Assembly: GCA_050998755.1 (NCBI GenBank)
Contig: JBPCPW010000001.1
Coordinates: forward strand, 1-64,000
Length of the DNA stretch: 64,000 bases
From: JAXDLW01 sp050998755
Lineage (GTDB): Bacteria > Chloroflexota > Dormibacteria > DASZGP01
Direction of reading: 5' to 3'
Position numbers and translations under genes: made by a program. The notes beneath the pieces are model-generated. The model was not told the origin of the DNA and made no database searches. It saw only the letters and a list, made by a program, of their open reading frames with translations. Of the stretch, positions 41,730 to 50,050 are shown in pieces. Position 1 is the first letter of the stretch. The number at the start of each line of letters is the position of its first letter.

Positions 41730-43667
41730 GTGGCTGAGCAAGCGTCCTGGTCGCCGTCCCCGGAACAGATGGCGGGCACGCGCATGACCTCGCTGATGCG
41801 CCGGCTGGGGGCCACCGACTACCTCGACCTGGTGCGAATCGGCGCGACCGAGACCGACCGCTTCTGGAAGGAGGCGGTGGAGGACATCGGCATCGAGTGG
41901 TACGAGCCATACACCGAGGTGCGCGACAGCTCGAGGGGCATCGAGTGGACCACCTGGTTCACCGGGGGCAAGATGAACCTGGTCCACAACTGCATCGACA
42001 AGCACGTGCGCGACCGGCCCGACCAGGTGGCGTTGATCAGCGAGTACGAGGATGGCAGCACCCGGGAGTTCACGTACGCCGAGGTCGACCGCGAGGTCTG
42101 CCGGCTGGCCGGCGCCATGCGCGCGCTGGGGGTGGGCAGGGGAGACTCGGTCGGGTTGTTCCTGCCCATGATCCCGGAGGTGGTGTTCAGCCTGCTGGCG
42201 GTGGCCAAGCTGGGAGCCATCTTCATCCCCCTGTTCTCGGGGTACGGTGCGGAGGCCGTGGCCGTTCGTCTACGGGACGCCGATGCTCGCCTGCTGGTCA
42301 CCGCCGACGGATTCATGCGACGGGGTTCGGTGGTCCCGATGAAGCAGGTTGCCGACGCCGCGTGTGACCTGGCGCCGTGTGTCCAGCACCAGCTCGTGGT
42401 CCACCGCGCCGGGCTGGACGTCCCCTGGAAGGAGGGCCGTGACCGCTGGTACACCGATGAGGTTGATGGCCGCCCGGGCCACCTCCCCACCGAGATCATG
42501 GAAGCCGAGGACCCGGTGATGCTGATCTACACATCTGGTACGACGGGGAAGCCCAAGGGTTGCGTCCACGTGCACTGCGGGTTCCCCGTCAAGGGCGCGC
42601 AGGACATGGCGCACTGCATGGACTTTGGCAGCTCTGACCGCATGTTCTGGGTCACCGACATCGGCTGGATGATGGGGCCCTGGGAGATCATGAGTTGCCT
42701 GGCGCTGGGAGGCAGCTTGGTGACCTACGAGGGGTCCCCCGACCACCCCGGGCCCGACCGCGTCTGGGACCTTGTCGAGCGCCACCGGGTCACCCACCTG
42801 GGGATCTCCCCGACCCTCATCCGGGCCCTGATGCGCCACGGCGAGGAACCCGTCCGCAAACATGACCTATCCACACTTAGGATGATCGGCTCCACCGGCG
42901 AGCCGTGGAACCCGGATCCCTGGAAGTGGTGCTTCAACAACGTCGGGGGCGGTCGCATCCCGCTGCTGAACTACTCGGGCGGCACCGAGATCTCCGGTGG
43001 CATCCTGGGCGGCAATTTCCACACCGACTGCAAGCCGTGCGCGTTCAGCGGCCCGGTGCCCGGGATGGCCGTCGACGTGATCGACGGCGATGGGCGGGCG
43101 GTCCGCGGGGAGGTGGGCGAGCTGGTCATCCGGACGCCCTGGCCCGGGATGACCAGGGGATTCTGGAAGGACCCCGACCGCTACCTGGAAACCTACTGGT
43201 CGCGCTGGCCCGGGACCTGGTATCACGGCGACTTTGCGATGGTCGATGCCGACGACGGTCTGTGGTACATCCTGGGGCGCTCCGACGACACCATCAAGGT
43301 GGCCGGCAAGCGCGTCGGCCCGGCCGAGGTGGAGTCCGCCCTGGTGGCCCACCCGGCGGTGCTGGAGGCTGCGGCAATTGGCGTGCCGGATGCGCTCAAG
43401 GGTGAGGCCCTGGTGGCCTTTGTCATTCTGCGCCCCGGCCACGAGGCCTCCCCCGCGCTGTCGGAGGCACTCCGGGGCCAGGTGGCTTCGCAGCTGGGTA
43501 AGTCGCTTCGCCCCAAGGCCGTCCACGTCGTGCCGGACCTACCTCGGACGCGCAATGCCAAGATCATGCGGCGCGTTATCCGGGCGACCTACATCGGCGA
43601 GCCGGTGGGCGACCTCACCTCCCTCGATAACCCGGCGGCAGTGGATGCCGTGGCGGCGCTGCGCTGA
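41730..43667 (+). CDS. Acyl-CoA synthetase (acetyl/acetoacetyl-CoA synthetase-like, AMP-forming)
   Basis: 645 aa from GTG 41730. ANL enzyme with the ACS N-terminal cap (WTTWFTGGKMNLVHNCIDKH), P-loop LIYTSGTTGKPKGCVH, VTDIGWMMGPWEI, then LLNYSGGTEISGGILGGN in place of the WWQTETG of true acetyl-CoA synthetase. Hinge and C-terminal parts are WYILGRSDDTIKVAGKRVGP and LPRTRNAKIMRRVIRA, whose Lys is the catalytic and regulatory acetylation site. The changed acyl-pocket motif argues for a substrate other than acetate, perhaps a 3-keto or branched short acid. The stop overlaps the next start (TGATG). Confidence 0.87.
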   Translation: MAEQASWSPSPEQMAGTRMTSLMRRLGATDYLDLVRIGATETDRFWKEAVEDIGIEWYEPYTEVRDSSRGIEWTTWFTGGKMNLVHNCIDKHVRDRPDQVALISEYEDGSTREFTYAEVDREVCRLAGAMRALGVGRGDSVGLFLPMIPEVVFSLLAVAKLGAIFIPLFSGYGAEAVAVRLRDADARLLVTADGFMRRGSVVPMKQVADAACDLAPCVQHQLVVHRAGLDVPWKEGRDRWYTDEVDGRPGHLPTEIMEAEDPVMLIYTSGTTGKPKGCVHVHCGFPVKGAQDMAHCMDFGSSDRMFWVTDIGWMMGPWEIMSCLALGGSLVTYEGSPDHPGPDRVWDLVERHRVTHLGISPTLIRALMRHGEEPVRKHDLSTLRMIGSTGEPWNPDPWKWCFNNVGGGRIPLLNYSGGTEISGGILGGNFHTDCKPCAFSGPVPGMAVDVIDGDGRAVRGEVGELVIRTPWPGMTRGFWKDPDRYLETYWSRWPGTWYHGDFAMVDADDGLWYILGRSDDTIKVAGKRVGPAEVESALVAHPAVLEAAAIGVPDALKGEALVAFVILRPGHEASPALSEALRGQVASQLGKSLRPKAVHVVPDLPRTRNAKIMRRVIRATYIGEPVGDLTSLDNPAAVDAVAALR

Positions 43668-45214
43668 TGGCGCGCGACGCGAAAGCCGGGACGGGCGGCG
43701 GAAAGACCTCAGCGCGCCAGCGGACCAGGAGCGCGATCGCGCAGGGTCGGCCGTCAGCAGATGTCGCCGACGATGTCGTGAGCCTTACGGGCAAGCACAT
43801 CCCCCTGGCGTCCGATGCCGGCTCAGCCCTCTCGCGCGCGGCATTTGGTCTATTGGGGCGCGCGATCCCCGACGAACTGGTCCGCGAGGTGGTGACCCAC
43901 AGCGCACCCATGGCCCGCCTCAGTGGGCGAACCAACGCGGGCGCGGCCGCATTCTCGCGGGCGCTGAAGATGCTGGCGCAACCACCCACCGCTCGCCAGC
44001 CGGTTCGCGAGGATATGACGCTTGACGAGATCGCCCGGCGCCTCGGACGCTCCCGCACACCCGTCGCCGGATGGGCCGCCGACGGCCTGCTGGGTGAGCC
44101 GGTTACGACGACGCCGCGGGTTCGGAGGTGGGGCCGCGACGGGTTGGAGCGAGCGCGGCTGGTGGACTACCTGCTGCGACACGGCGTCGCCAAACAGGAA
44201 CTGGTCGAGGCGGCACGCACCAACCAGCTGCCTCTTCTGGTCCTCAGCGAGACGCTGGCGGGGCGGGCCACCGTGACTCGCAAGCAGATGGCGCGCCATG
44301 CCGGGGTGCCGGTGGAGCTGGTCGATGCCCTGACGCAGTCGCTCGGAGTGGCCAGCGGCCATGAGGACGAGGCCGTCTATACCGATCGCGAGGTCCAGGC
44401 CATCCGCCTCCTCGGCGCCCTGCGTTCGGTCTACAGCGACGACGACCTGGTCGAGGTGGCCTCGGTTGTCGGGCGCGCGGTGCACGAGATCGCGGAGGCG
44501 GCGCTGGAGCTGTTTCGGCGCCGTTTCGCAAAGCCCTTCGCGGACGCGGGCGCGGGGGAGTTGGAGATGATGCTGCGGCTGGCTACGGTCATCGACCTCA
44601 CCGTCCCGACCACCGGGCCGATGCTCGAACTGGTGCTGCGGCGGCAGCTGGAGGTGACCAGCCGGTCCGAGGCCGTGATGCAGATGGAAGGCATCGGCGG
44701 CTCCCTCGGCGGCCAGGTTGAACTGGCCGTGGGGTTCGCGGATATCGTCGGCTTCACGGCGGCCTCCGCCCGGCTCAACGCGCTCGAGGTCTCGCAGCTC
44801 GCCGCCCGCCTGTTGCGCGCCGCCGAGGTGGCCTTCCCGCAGCACGGGACGCGGGTTGTGAAGACCATTGGAGATGCGGTCATGTTCACCGCGCCGGATG
44901 CCGCCAGCGCAGCCCGCGCCGCGGGCGACCTGTTGCGTGGCTGGCAGAGGGATGGCGAGGGTCTGCCGCTGCGTGTGGGGATCGCCCAGGGGCCGATGCT
45001 GCGAGCGTACGCCGACTACTTCGGCCGCACGGTCAACATCGCCTCGCGCCTTGCGGACATCGCCCCGGCCGGCGGCATCTACCTGCAGAAACCAAAGCCG
45101 GCCGTCAGGGCGGCGACCTGGAAGGCGGCACGCCTGCGCGCTGCTGACGGCGGCGAGCGATCGCTCAAGGGCGTGAAGGGCAAGGTTGCGGTGATCGAGC
45201 TGCAACCGGCTTAG
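43667..45214 (+). CDS. Class III adenylate/guanylate cyclase with MerR-like N-terminal regulatory region
   Basis: 515 aa. Residues about 120-190 form a MerR-like helix-turn-helix with wing (TLDEIARRLGRSRTPVAGWA, then GRDGLERARLVDYLLRHGVA). A second helical module (TDREVQAIRLLGALRSVYSD) resembles the regulatory part of mycobacterial Rv1264. The catalytic domain (about 355-515) has metal Asp in VGFADIVGFTAAS and TIGDAVMF, and YFGRTVNIASRLADI with the transition-state Asn and Arg. Lys in VVKTIGD and Asp in YADYFG favour ATP over GTP. It should make cAMP as a dimer under control of the N-terminal part. Confidence 0.88.
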   Translation: MARDAKAGTGGGKTSARQRTRSAIAQGRPSADVADDVVSLTGKHIPLASDAGSALSRAAFGLLGRAIPDELVREVVTHSAPMARLSGRTNAGAAAFSRALKMLAQPPTARQPVREDMTLDEIARRLGRSRTPVAGWAADGLLGEPVTTTPRVRRWGRDGLERARLVDYLLRHGVAKQELVEAARTNQLPLLVLSETLAGRATVTRKQMARHAGVPVELVDALTQSLGVASGHEDEAVYTDREVQAIRLLGALRSVYSDDDLVEVASVVGRAVHEIAEAALELFRRRFAKPFADAGAGELEMMLRLATVIDLTVPTTGPMLELVLRRQLEVTSRSEAVMQMEGIGGSLGGQVELAVGFADIVGFTAASARLNALEVSQLAARLLRAAEVAFPQHGTRVVKTIGDAVMFTAPDAASAARAAGDLLRGWQRDGEGLPLRVGIAQGPMLRAYADYFGRTVNIASRLADIAPAGGIYLQKPKPAVRAATWKAARLRAADGGERSLKGVKGKVAVIELQPA

Positions 45215-45270
45215 TAGACTCACCTCCCCGACGGTGTAAGGCTGCGGGCTAGAGGAGGACCTTCACACAC

Positions 45271-45702
45271 ATGGCTCTCAAGGCATTCAGTGACGAGTGG
45301 GCGAACGCCTACAAGGACGAGATCAACAAGAGCGCGGTGTACAAGCAGGCCGCGGCGGGGTGGGAGGGTAGCGTCGGCCTGGTGGTCGAGGCCGAGCCCG
45401 AGAAGAACTTCCCCGAGGACCGCGGGGTCTTCATGGATCTCTGGCACGGGGAGGCCCGCGACGTCAGGGTGGGCAGCCGCGCGGACGCCGAGGCCGCCGA
45501 CTTCGTCATCACCGGGCCGTACTCGCGGTGGAAGCAGGTGGCGCAGAAGGAGCTCGACTCCACCAAGGCGATGATGCAGGGCAAACTCAAGTTGAAGGGC
45601 GACCTGCCGACAATCGTTCGCTACACCAAGGCCAGCCAGGAGATGACCGAGTGCACCACCCGCATCGAGGTGGAGTACCCCGACGAGGTTGCCCCGGGCT
45701 GA
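45271..45702 (+). CDS. SCP2 sterol-binding-domain-like protein
   Basis: 143 aa from ATG 45271 with GAGGAGG about ten bases upstream. The layout (FSDEWANAYKDEINKSAVYK, GLVVEAEPEKNF, VFMDLWHGEARDV, FVITGPYSRWKQVAQKELDS, MMQGKLKLKGDLPTIVRYT) is that of stand-alone SCP2 proteins: a five-strand sheet holding a lipid in a tunnel, with the 'Gk.kikGd' strand near the end. It may carry or present acyl chains or sterol-like lipids. The next gene encodes a second, diverged member of the same fold. Confidence 0.85.
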   Translation: MALKAFSDEWANAYKDEINKSAVYKQAAAGWEGSVGLVVEAEPEKNFPEDRGVFMDLWHGEARDVRVGSRADAEAADFVITGPYSRWKQVAQKELDSTKAMMQGKLKLKGDLPTIVRYTKASQEMTECTTRIEVEYPDEVAPG

Positions 45703-46144
45703 CGTGGAGACCACCACCGCGCCGGCGGTGGTCTACCCCGACGGCGAGGAGGAGGCCAGCGCGATGGCCGCCATGCTGGCGGGGCTGATCACCGCAAACG
45801 TCGAGCAGCACCCTGAGCGCTGGAAGGACTTCCGCGCCCTCAGCGGCACCAGCGTGTCGATCGAGGTGCCGGACATCGATGAGGCGCTGACGCTGACCTT
45901 TGCGGGTGATGACCTGGTGGTGCGCAACGGGCGCCAGGGTCGCCCCGCGGTGAGCATCACCGCCGATTCCGACGTGGTCATGGCCCTGAACCTGGTGAAA
46001 ACCGGCCCGATGGGCATGCCGAATTACTTTGACGCAGCCGGGCGCGACGTTGTCAAGGCCCTGCTCAATCGCAAGCTGCGCATCGGAGGGATGTGGCGGG
46101 TGGACACCCTGAACCGCGTCACCCGCCTCTTCTCGGTAGCCTGA
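45689..46144 (+). CDS. Second SCP2-like lipid-binding protein
   Basis: 151 aa from TTG 45689, overlapping the previous gene by 14 bases; GTG 45704 is an alternative. The pattern VSIEVPDIDEALTLTFAGDD, RPAVSITADSDVVMALNLVK and ALLNRKLRIGGMWRVDTLNR matches the SCP2 fold, with the conserved late strand reading RKLRIGG. Its similarity to the preceding protein is low in sequence but clear in layout, so an old duplication or two co-opted paralogs are possible. Ligand unknown. Confidence 0.75.
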   Translation: MPRADVETTTAPAVVYPDGEEEASAMAAMLAGLITANVEQHPERWKDFRALSGTSVSIEVPDIDEALTLTFAGDDLVVRNGRQGRPAVSITADSDVVMALNLVKTGPMGMPNYFDAAGRDVVKALLNRKLRIGGMWRVDTLNRVTRLFSVA

Positions 46145-46968
46145 GTAACGAGGCGCTGCCCAAGGACAACGCAGTCCACTACGGCGCGGACGCGGCGCGC
46201 TGGTACGACGCGGTCAACAGCTGGCGCACCGAGGACATCCCCTTCTACATCCGGGAGGCCCAGACCTGGGCCGGCCCGGGCGGCTCGGCCCTGGAGCTGG
46301 CCGCCGGGAATGGCCGGGTGACCCTGCATATGGCTTCGGCGGGGTTCCGCGTCACCGCTCTCGAGAGCTCTCCCGAAATGGTCGAGGGGCTGAAATTGAA
46401 GCTGCAGGACGCCGGCGTTGAGGTGCGCGACCGGGTGGAGGTGGTCCAGGGGGATATGCGGCGCTTCGAGTTGGACCGCCTGTTCCGCTTTATCTACCTG
46501 CCCTTCAACACCCTGCTTATGCTCACCCAGCCCTTTGAGCGGCAGAAGATGCTGGACCGGGTTCGTGAGCACCTGGCGCCCAGCGGGGCATTCGCCTTCG
46601 ACATCTTCACTCCCGACCCCGCAAAGCTGTCCGATCCGCCGGCATGGGCGATGGAGCTGGATTTCGAGGTGGCCGATCCAGAGCACGGCACGGTGCGCGT
46701 GCAGCGCGAACGGCTGAGCACCACCGACCTGGGGCGCCAGGTACGGCAGTTCCGCTTCCGCAACCGAATCCTGCGCGGCGCGGACCAGGTGGGCGGGTGG
46801 GAGGACGAGTTGGAGATCGCGATGGTCTACCCGCGCGAGCTGGAGCTGATCCTGGAGCGCCAGGGATTCCGCATCGTCAGCCGCCATGGGGGCCCGAACC
46901 GCGAGCCCTATGCGCCCACCCTGGCCGACGTCCAGCCGATGTACGTGGTCGCCCAACTGGTTCCCTGA
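46141..46968 (+). CDS. SAM-dependent methyltransferase
   Basis: About 275 aa from CTG 46141, which overlaps the previous stop as CTGA; GTG 46093 is the only standard start ahead of the domain and would overlap the SCP2 gene by 52 bases. The domain opens ALPKDNAVHYGADAARWYDA. SAM motif I is ALELAAGNGRVTLHMASAG, then VTALESSPEMVEGLKLKLQ and VVQGDMRRFELDRLFRFIYL. Motif IV FAFDIFTPDP follows. The C-terminal DELEIAMVYPRELELILERQ is common in class I small-molecule methyltransferases. The substrate is unknown. Confidence 0.85.
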   Translation: MSNEALPKDNAVHYGADAARWYDAVNSWRTEDIPFYIREAQTWAGPGGSALELAAGNGRVTLHMASAGFRVTALESSPEMVEGLKLKLQDAGVEVRDRVEVVQGDMRRFELDRLFRFIYLPFNTLLMLTQPFERQKMLDRVREHLAPSGAFAFDIFTPDPAKLSDPPAWAMELDFEVADPEHGTVRVQRERLSTTDLGRQVRQFRFRNRILRGADQVGGWEDELEIAMVYPRELELILERQGFRIVSRHGGPNREPYAPTLADVQPMYVVAQLVP

Positions 46969-47085
46969 CCTCACGTTTCGCCGGCGCGCGGCGTCCGGAA
47001 TAGCGATGGTCGTGGCAGGCGTTGCAAGAGGTGCCGTGGTCGAGCTCCTCTGCGCCCCAACCAGCAACCCGGCGGCCCGGGTCTG

Positions 47086-48063
47086 ATGCGCCTGACATCC
47101 CGCCGGCCGTCCCTGGGTCTGACCACGCTGGTGGCGCTGGGAACGCTCTACGTTCTCTGGGGTTCAACCTACCTTGCGATCCGCATCGGCATCGCGACCA
47201 TCCCGCCATTGCTGATGGCCGCGGTCCGGTTCCTCTGTGCCGGGGGGCTGATGTACCTGTTGGCACTGAAGCGCGGCCACCTCCGCGACGCAGCGCCGTC
47301 GGGCCGCCAGTGGCTCGCGACGCTGGTGATCGGCGGCCTCCTGCTGGGAGTCGGCAACGGAGGTGTGACGTGGGGCGAGCAATTCATCGCCTCGGGGGTC
47401 GCAGCCCTTCTGGTGGCCACGGTGCCGGTGTGGATGGCCCTCCTGGCGCACCTCACCGGCCAGGAGCGGTTGAGCCGCCTGGTGGGTGCGGGCCTGGTGC
47501 TGGGCATCGCCGGCGTGGTCCTCGTGGCCCATCCCTGGTCGGGCAGCTTTGGCCAGGTCAAGGGCGTCGTCGTGGTCCTCCTGGCGGCCTTCGGTTGGGC
47601 GTGCGGGTCGCTCTACGCGCGCCGCGCGGCGCTGCCGAAGAGCGCGATCCTGGGGACCGGGATGGAGATGCTCTGTGGCGGGCTGGTGCTGCTTGTGGCA
47701 GCAACGCTGGACGGCGAGTTGGGACGGGTCCACCCGGAGCACTTCTCCCTGGCGTCGGTGCTGGCCGTGCTCTATCTGGTGGTGTTCGGCTCGATCATCG
47801 CCTTCAGCGCCTACGTCTGGCTGTTGAACCATGTCAGTGCGGCCCTGGCCGGGACCTATGCCTTCGTCAACCCCGCGGTCGCGGTGTTTCTGGGGGCGCT
47901 CGTCGCCCACGAGTCGCTCACCGCCTCGGTGCTGGTGGGCGGTGCGGTGATCATCGGCGGTGTGGCGCTGTTGGTCGCCGGTCGATCCGTCACCTCACGC
48001 CGGGAACGCAGATCTCAGAGCTTCCTGGGATCCTCCGCAGGGGTCACGCCGCCGTCGGTGTAG
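47086..48063 (+). CDS. EamA/DMT-family transporter (RhaT-like exporter)
   Basis: 325 aa from ATG 47086. Ten membrane helices arranged as two five-helix EamA repeats: the first opens LGTLYVLWGSTYLAIRIGIA with PPLLMAAVRFLCAGG, the second opens GVVVVLLAAFGWACGSLYAR. The sequence YAFVNPAVAVFLGALVAHE near the end is a hallmark of the family. DMT exporters remove amino acids, nucleosides or other metabolites. Its 3' end overlaps the convergent dehydrogenase gene by 49 bp, an unusually long overlap for this window. Confidence 0.92.
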   Translation: MRLTSRRPSLGLTTLVALGTLYVLWGSTYLAIRIGIATIPPLLMAAVRFLCAGGLMYLLALKRGHLRDAAPSGRQWLATLVIGGLLLGVGNGGVTWGEQFIASGVAALLVATVPVWMALLAHLTGQERLSRLVGAGLVLGIAGVVLVAHPWSGSFGQVKGVVVVLLAAFGWACGSLYARRAALPKSAILGTGMEMLCGGLVLLVAATLDGELGRVHPEHFSLASVLAVLYLVVFGSIIAFSAYVWLLNHVSAALAGTYAFVNPAVAVFLGALVAHESLTASVLVGGAVIIGGVALLVAGRSVTSRRERRSQSFLGSSAGVTPPSV

Positions 48064-48917
48064 TCATAGAACCCGACGCCGGTCTTGCGGCCCAGACGGT
48101 TCTCCTCAACCATCCGGCGCAGGAATTCGGCCGGGCGGTCGTGCTCGTCGCCTGATCCCTCGAACTTCTCCCGGCGGGCGTTGTAGGTGATGTCCACTCC
48201 GCTGAAATCGGCCAGCTTGAACGGTCCCATCGGCCAGTTCAAACCCTTCTCAACCGCCAGGTCGATATCCGCGAAATCGGCGTAACCGCCCGCATAAAGC
48301 CGCATCGCCTCCTGCGAGGCGGCATGGAGGATGCGGTTGACGATGAACCCGTCGATCTCCTTCTCCAGCAGCACCGGAACTCGCCCGATGCGACGGATCA
48401 ATTCCATTGTCGTCTGGACTGTCTCGTTGGAGGTGGCCGGGCCGCGGCCCACCTCGCACAGTTGCATCACCAGCACGGGATGGAAGAAATGGGTGTTGAC
48501 GCAGCGATCGGGCCGCTTGGTGGCGTCCGCCAGTTTGCTGATGGGGATGGTGGAGGAGTTGGTGGCCAGGATGGTCCGCCCCGGCACGGCGCCGTCCAGC
48601 CGCGCGAAGAGTTCCCGCTTGGGCTGAAGCCTCTCGACGATCGCCTCGAAAACGAAGTCCGCCTGGCCTGCCGCCTCTTCAAGGACCGTCGTGGTGCGGA
48701 CCCGTTTGAGCGCGGCGGCGGCCTCGTCGCCGGTCATCTGCCCCTTGTCGACGCGGCGCATGATCAGGCGCCGGTTGCTCTCGACCGCCTTTTTCAACTG
48801 CTCATCTGAGACGTCGGTGAGCCAGACGTCATAGTCGCCCAGCGCCGACTGCTGGGCGATCTGGGCGCCCATCGTCCCCGAACCAACCACGCAGATCGTC
48901 CTGATGTCCTCGATGCC
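48015..48917 (-). CDS. 3-hydroxyacyl-CoA (3-hydroxybutyryl-CoA) dehydrogenase
   Basis: 300 aa from TTG 48917 (GIEDIRTICVVGSGTMGAQI: NAD motif). Catalytic features: NSSTIPISKLADATKRPDR with the active-site Ser, THFFHPVLVMQLCEV with the catalytic His, and EIDGFIVNRILHAASQEAM with the Asn. The C-terminal domain carries KGLNWPMGPFKLADFSGVDI and ends GRKTGVGFYDYTDGG. It oxidises L-3-hydroxyacyl-CoA to 3-ketoacyl-CoA with NAD, or the reverse. Its length is that of the single-function HBDH/PaaH type, not the fused FadB type. Confidence 0.93.
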   Translation of the reverse strand, partial: GIEDIRTICVVGSGTMGAQIAQQSALGDYDVWLTDVSDEQLKKAVESNRRLIMRRVDKGQMTGDEAAAALKRVRTTTVLEEAAGQADFVFEAIVERLQPKRELFARLDGAVPGRTILATNSSTIPISKLADATKRPDRCVNTHFFHPVLVMQLCEVGRGPATSNETVQTTMELIRRIGRVPVLLEKEIDGFIVNRILHAASQEAMRLYAGGYADFADIDLAVEKGLNWPMGPFKLADFSGVDITYNARREKFEGSGDEHDRPAEFLRRMVEENRLGRKTGVGFYDYTDGGVTPAEDPRKL

Positions 48918-49042
48918 CAATGTGCGCGCCTCCTCCGCCGCCGGCCTGGTGCCGCAAGAGGATAGCGGCGAGGCGCCCCACGCGGCGGGCATCCGGTCTA
49001 AGCTGGAAAAGACCCAGACACAAGCCTGAAAGGAGTATGAAC

Positions 49043-49444
49043 ATGGCCGGTCCTGCAGTAGTTGATCGGGCTCGTCCGCAAGGACGGCCGTTTACCCAGA
49101 ACACCGCCGACGACATCCCCGCGATTCTGGGGATCATGGGCATCCTGCACTCCCAGCCGTTGGCCGGGGCCTTTAATCGACTGCTCGTGGGGAAGGTTGA
49201 CGGCGATGAGGCGATCTCCCTGGCCCACTTCTTCGAGGAGGTCGCGGTGCTGGTCAACCACCGCCGCGTCGCCGAGGACCTGGTCTTCGACATGCTGGCG
49301 CTCGACCTCTACTGGGACAAGCTCTCGAGCGCGGTCGGCCGCGCCCGCAGGTCGGGTGGGAACCCGAAGTTCGCCGAGAACTTCGAGTTGGTGGCGCAGT
49401 CGGCGGGGGAATACCGGCAGCAGAAGCCCTCGAAACTGACCTAG
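49043..49444 (+). CDS. Hypothetical protein, possibly DUF4760-like
   Basis: 133 aa from ATG 49043; ATG 49037 is in frame but only one base from AAAGGAG, so the second Met fits better. It is mostly helical: AILGIMGILHSQPLAGAFNR, ISLAHFFEEVAVLVNHRRVA and DLVFDMLALDLYWDKLSSAV. The phrase 'FFEEvavLv...vaedLvfdml' resembles DUF4760 proteins, whose role is unknown. It stands alone, divergent from the dehydrogenase gene, with its own good ribosome site. Confidence 0.6.
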   Translation: MAGPAVVDRARPQGRPFTQNTADDIPAILGIMGILHSQPLAGAFNRLLVGKVDGDEAISLAHFFEEVAVLVNHRRVAEDLVFDMLALDLYWDKLSSAVGRARRSGGNPKFAENFELVAQSAGEYRQQKPSKLT

Positions 49445-49457
49445 CCGGGATCCACCG
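49444..49457. repeat. Short copy of the 35182 element end sequence
   Basis: GCCGGGATCCACCG begins at the last base of the preceding stop codon, in the same position relative to a stop as the element after the exporter gene (35182). It matches the inverted-repeat consensus for 14 bases and then diverges. This may be the insertion or remnant site of the same element family. Confidence 0.4.
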
Positions 49458-49467
49458 CCCCGCTTCG

Positions 49468-50025
49468 CTATTCGGGAAAGAAGACCGGGGGGGCCTCTGC
49501 GGCGTCGCAGATCACGTTGACCATCTCCAGGTTGACCAGGATGAACCTGCGGGCGAAGGACTCGAATTTGCGCCCGGAGGCCGAGATGGGGGTCGCAGAT
49601 GCGGTCGTGAGGGGCAAAAAGGTGCCGCGGAAAACGTCCAGCGTGGTCTGGAGGTCTGCCTGGCTGGTGACGTGGAGGTCAGCCCGGATCGCGAAGTTGG
49701 CGGTCAACACCAGGACCCGGCGGGGCGTCTTGTTGACGTGGAAGCCGAACTCCTCGGCGGTATCCAACGGCGGGCTGTCGGTGGCTTCGGCGGCGACCTC
49801 GATGCTCGATTTCCGCAGCCGGCCGACGTCATGCCGTTCCGGCTCGGATGCCTCCTCGGCCGAGAGCGGCCACAACTCGAGCGCGGTCATGTCCAACCAG
49901 GTGTCGGTCTGGTTCATCATGTCGCTCACGCGCACGTGGGTGACGGCCGTCCCACGCACCCGGACCCCCTGGCAGAAAAGTTCCAGGAGGTGAGGTTGAG
50001 GTCGCCGAAGTCCCGCTTGCTCCAT
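49468..50025 (-). CDS. Hypothetical protein with two similar beta-rich halves (DUF6812-like)
   Basis: Up to 185 aa; the real start may be a GTG nearer VRGTAVTHVRVSD. Both halves show the same layout: a strand, a 'hV...D' turn and a strand ending in a Leu-Thr phrase (VTHVRVSDMMNQTDTWLDMT in the first, RADLHVTSQADLQTTLDVFR then FLPLTTASA in the second). The C-terminal RRFILVNLEMVNVICDA looks like the family's closing strand. This suggests an internal duplication of a small domain seen in DUF6812 proteins. Function unknown. It lies just downstream of glnA on the same strand. Confidence 0.5.
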   Translation of the reverse strand: MEQAGLRRPQPHLLELFCQGVRVRGTAVTHVRVSDMMNQTDTWLDMTALELWPLSAEEASEPERHDVGRLRKSSIEVAAEATDSPPLDTAEEFGFHVNKTPRRVLVLTANFAIRADLHVTSQADLQTTLDVFRGTFLPLTTASATPISASGRKFESFARRFILVNLEMVNVICDAAEAPPVFFPE

Positions 50026-50050
50026 TCCCGCAAGTTACACCAGGGACCCG

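Noticed and set aside
41511..42005. 165-codon N-terminal extension of the NYN protein
   Set aside because: It reads Arg/Pro-rich, covers the divergent promoter and the synthetase 5' end, and ignores the AGGAG-TTG start at 41510.
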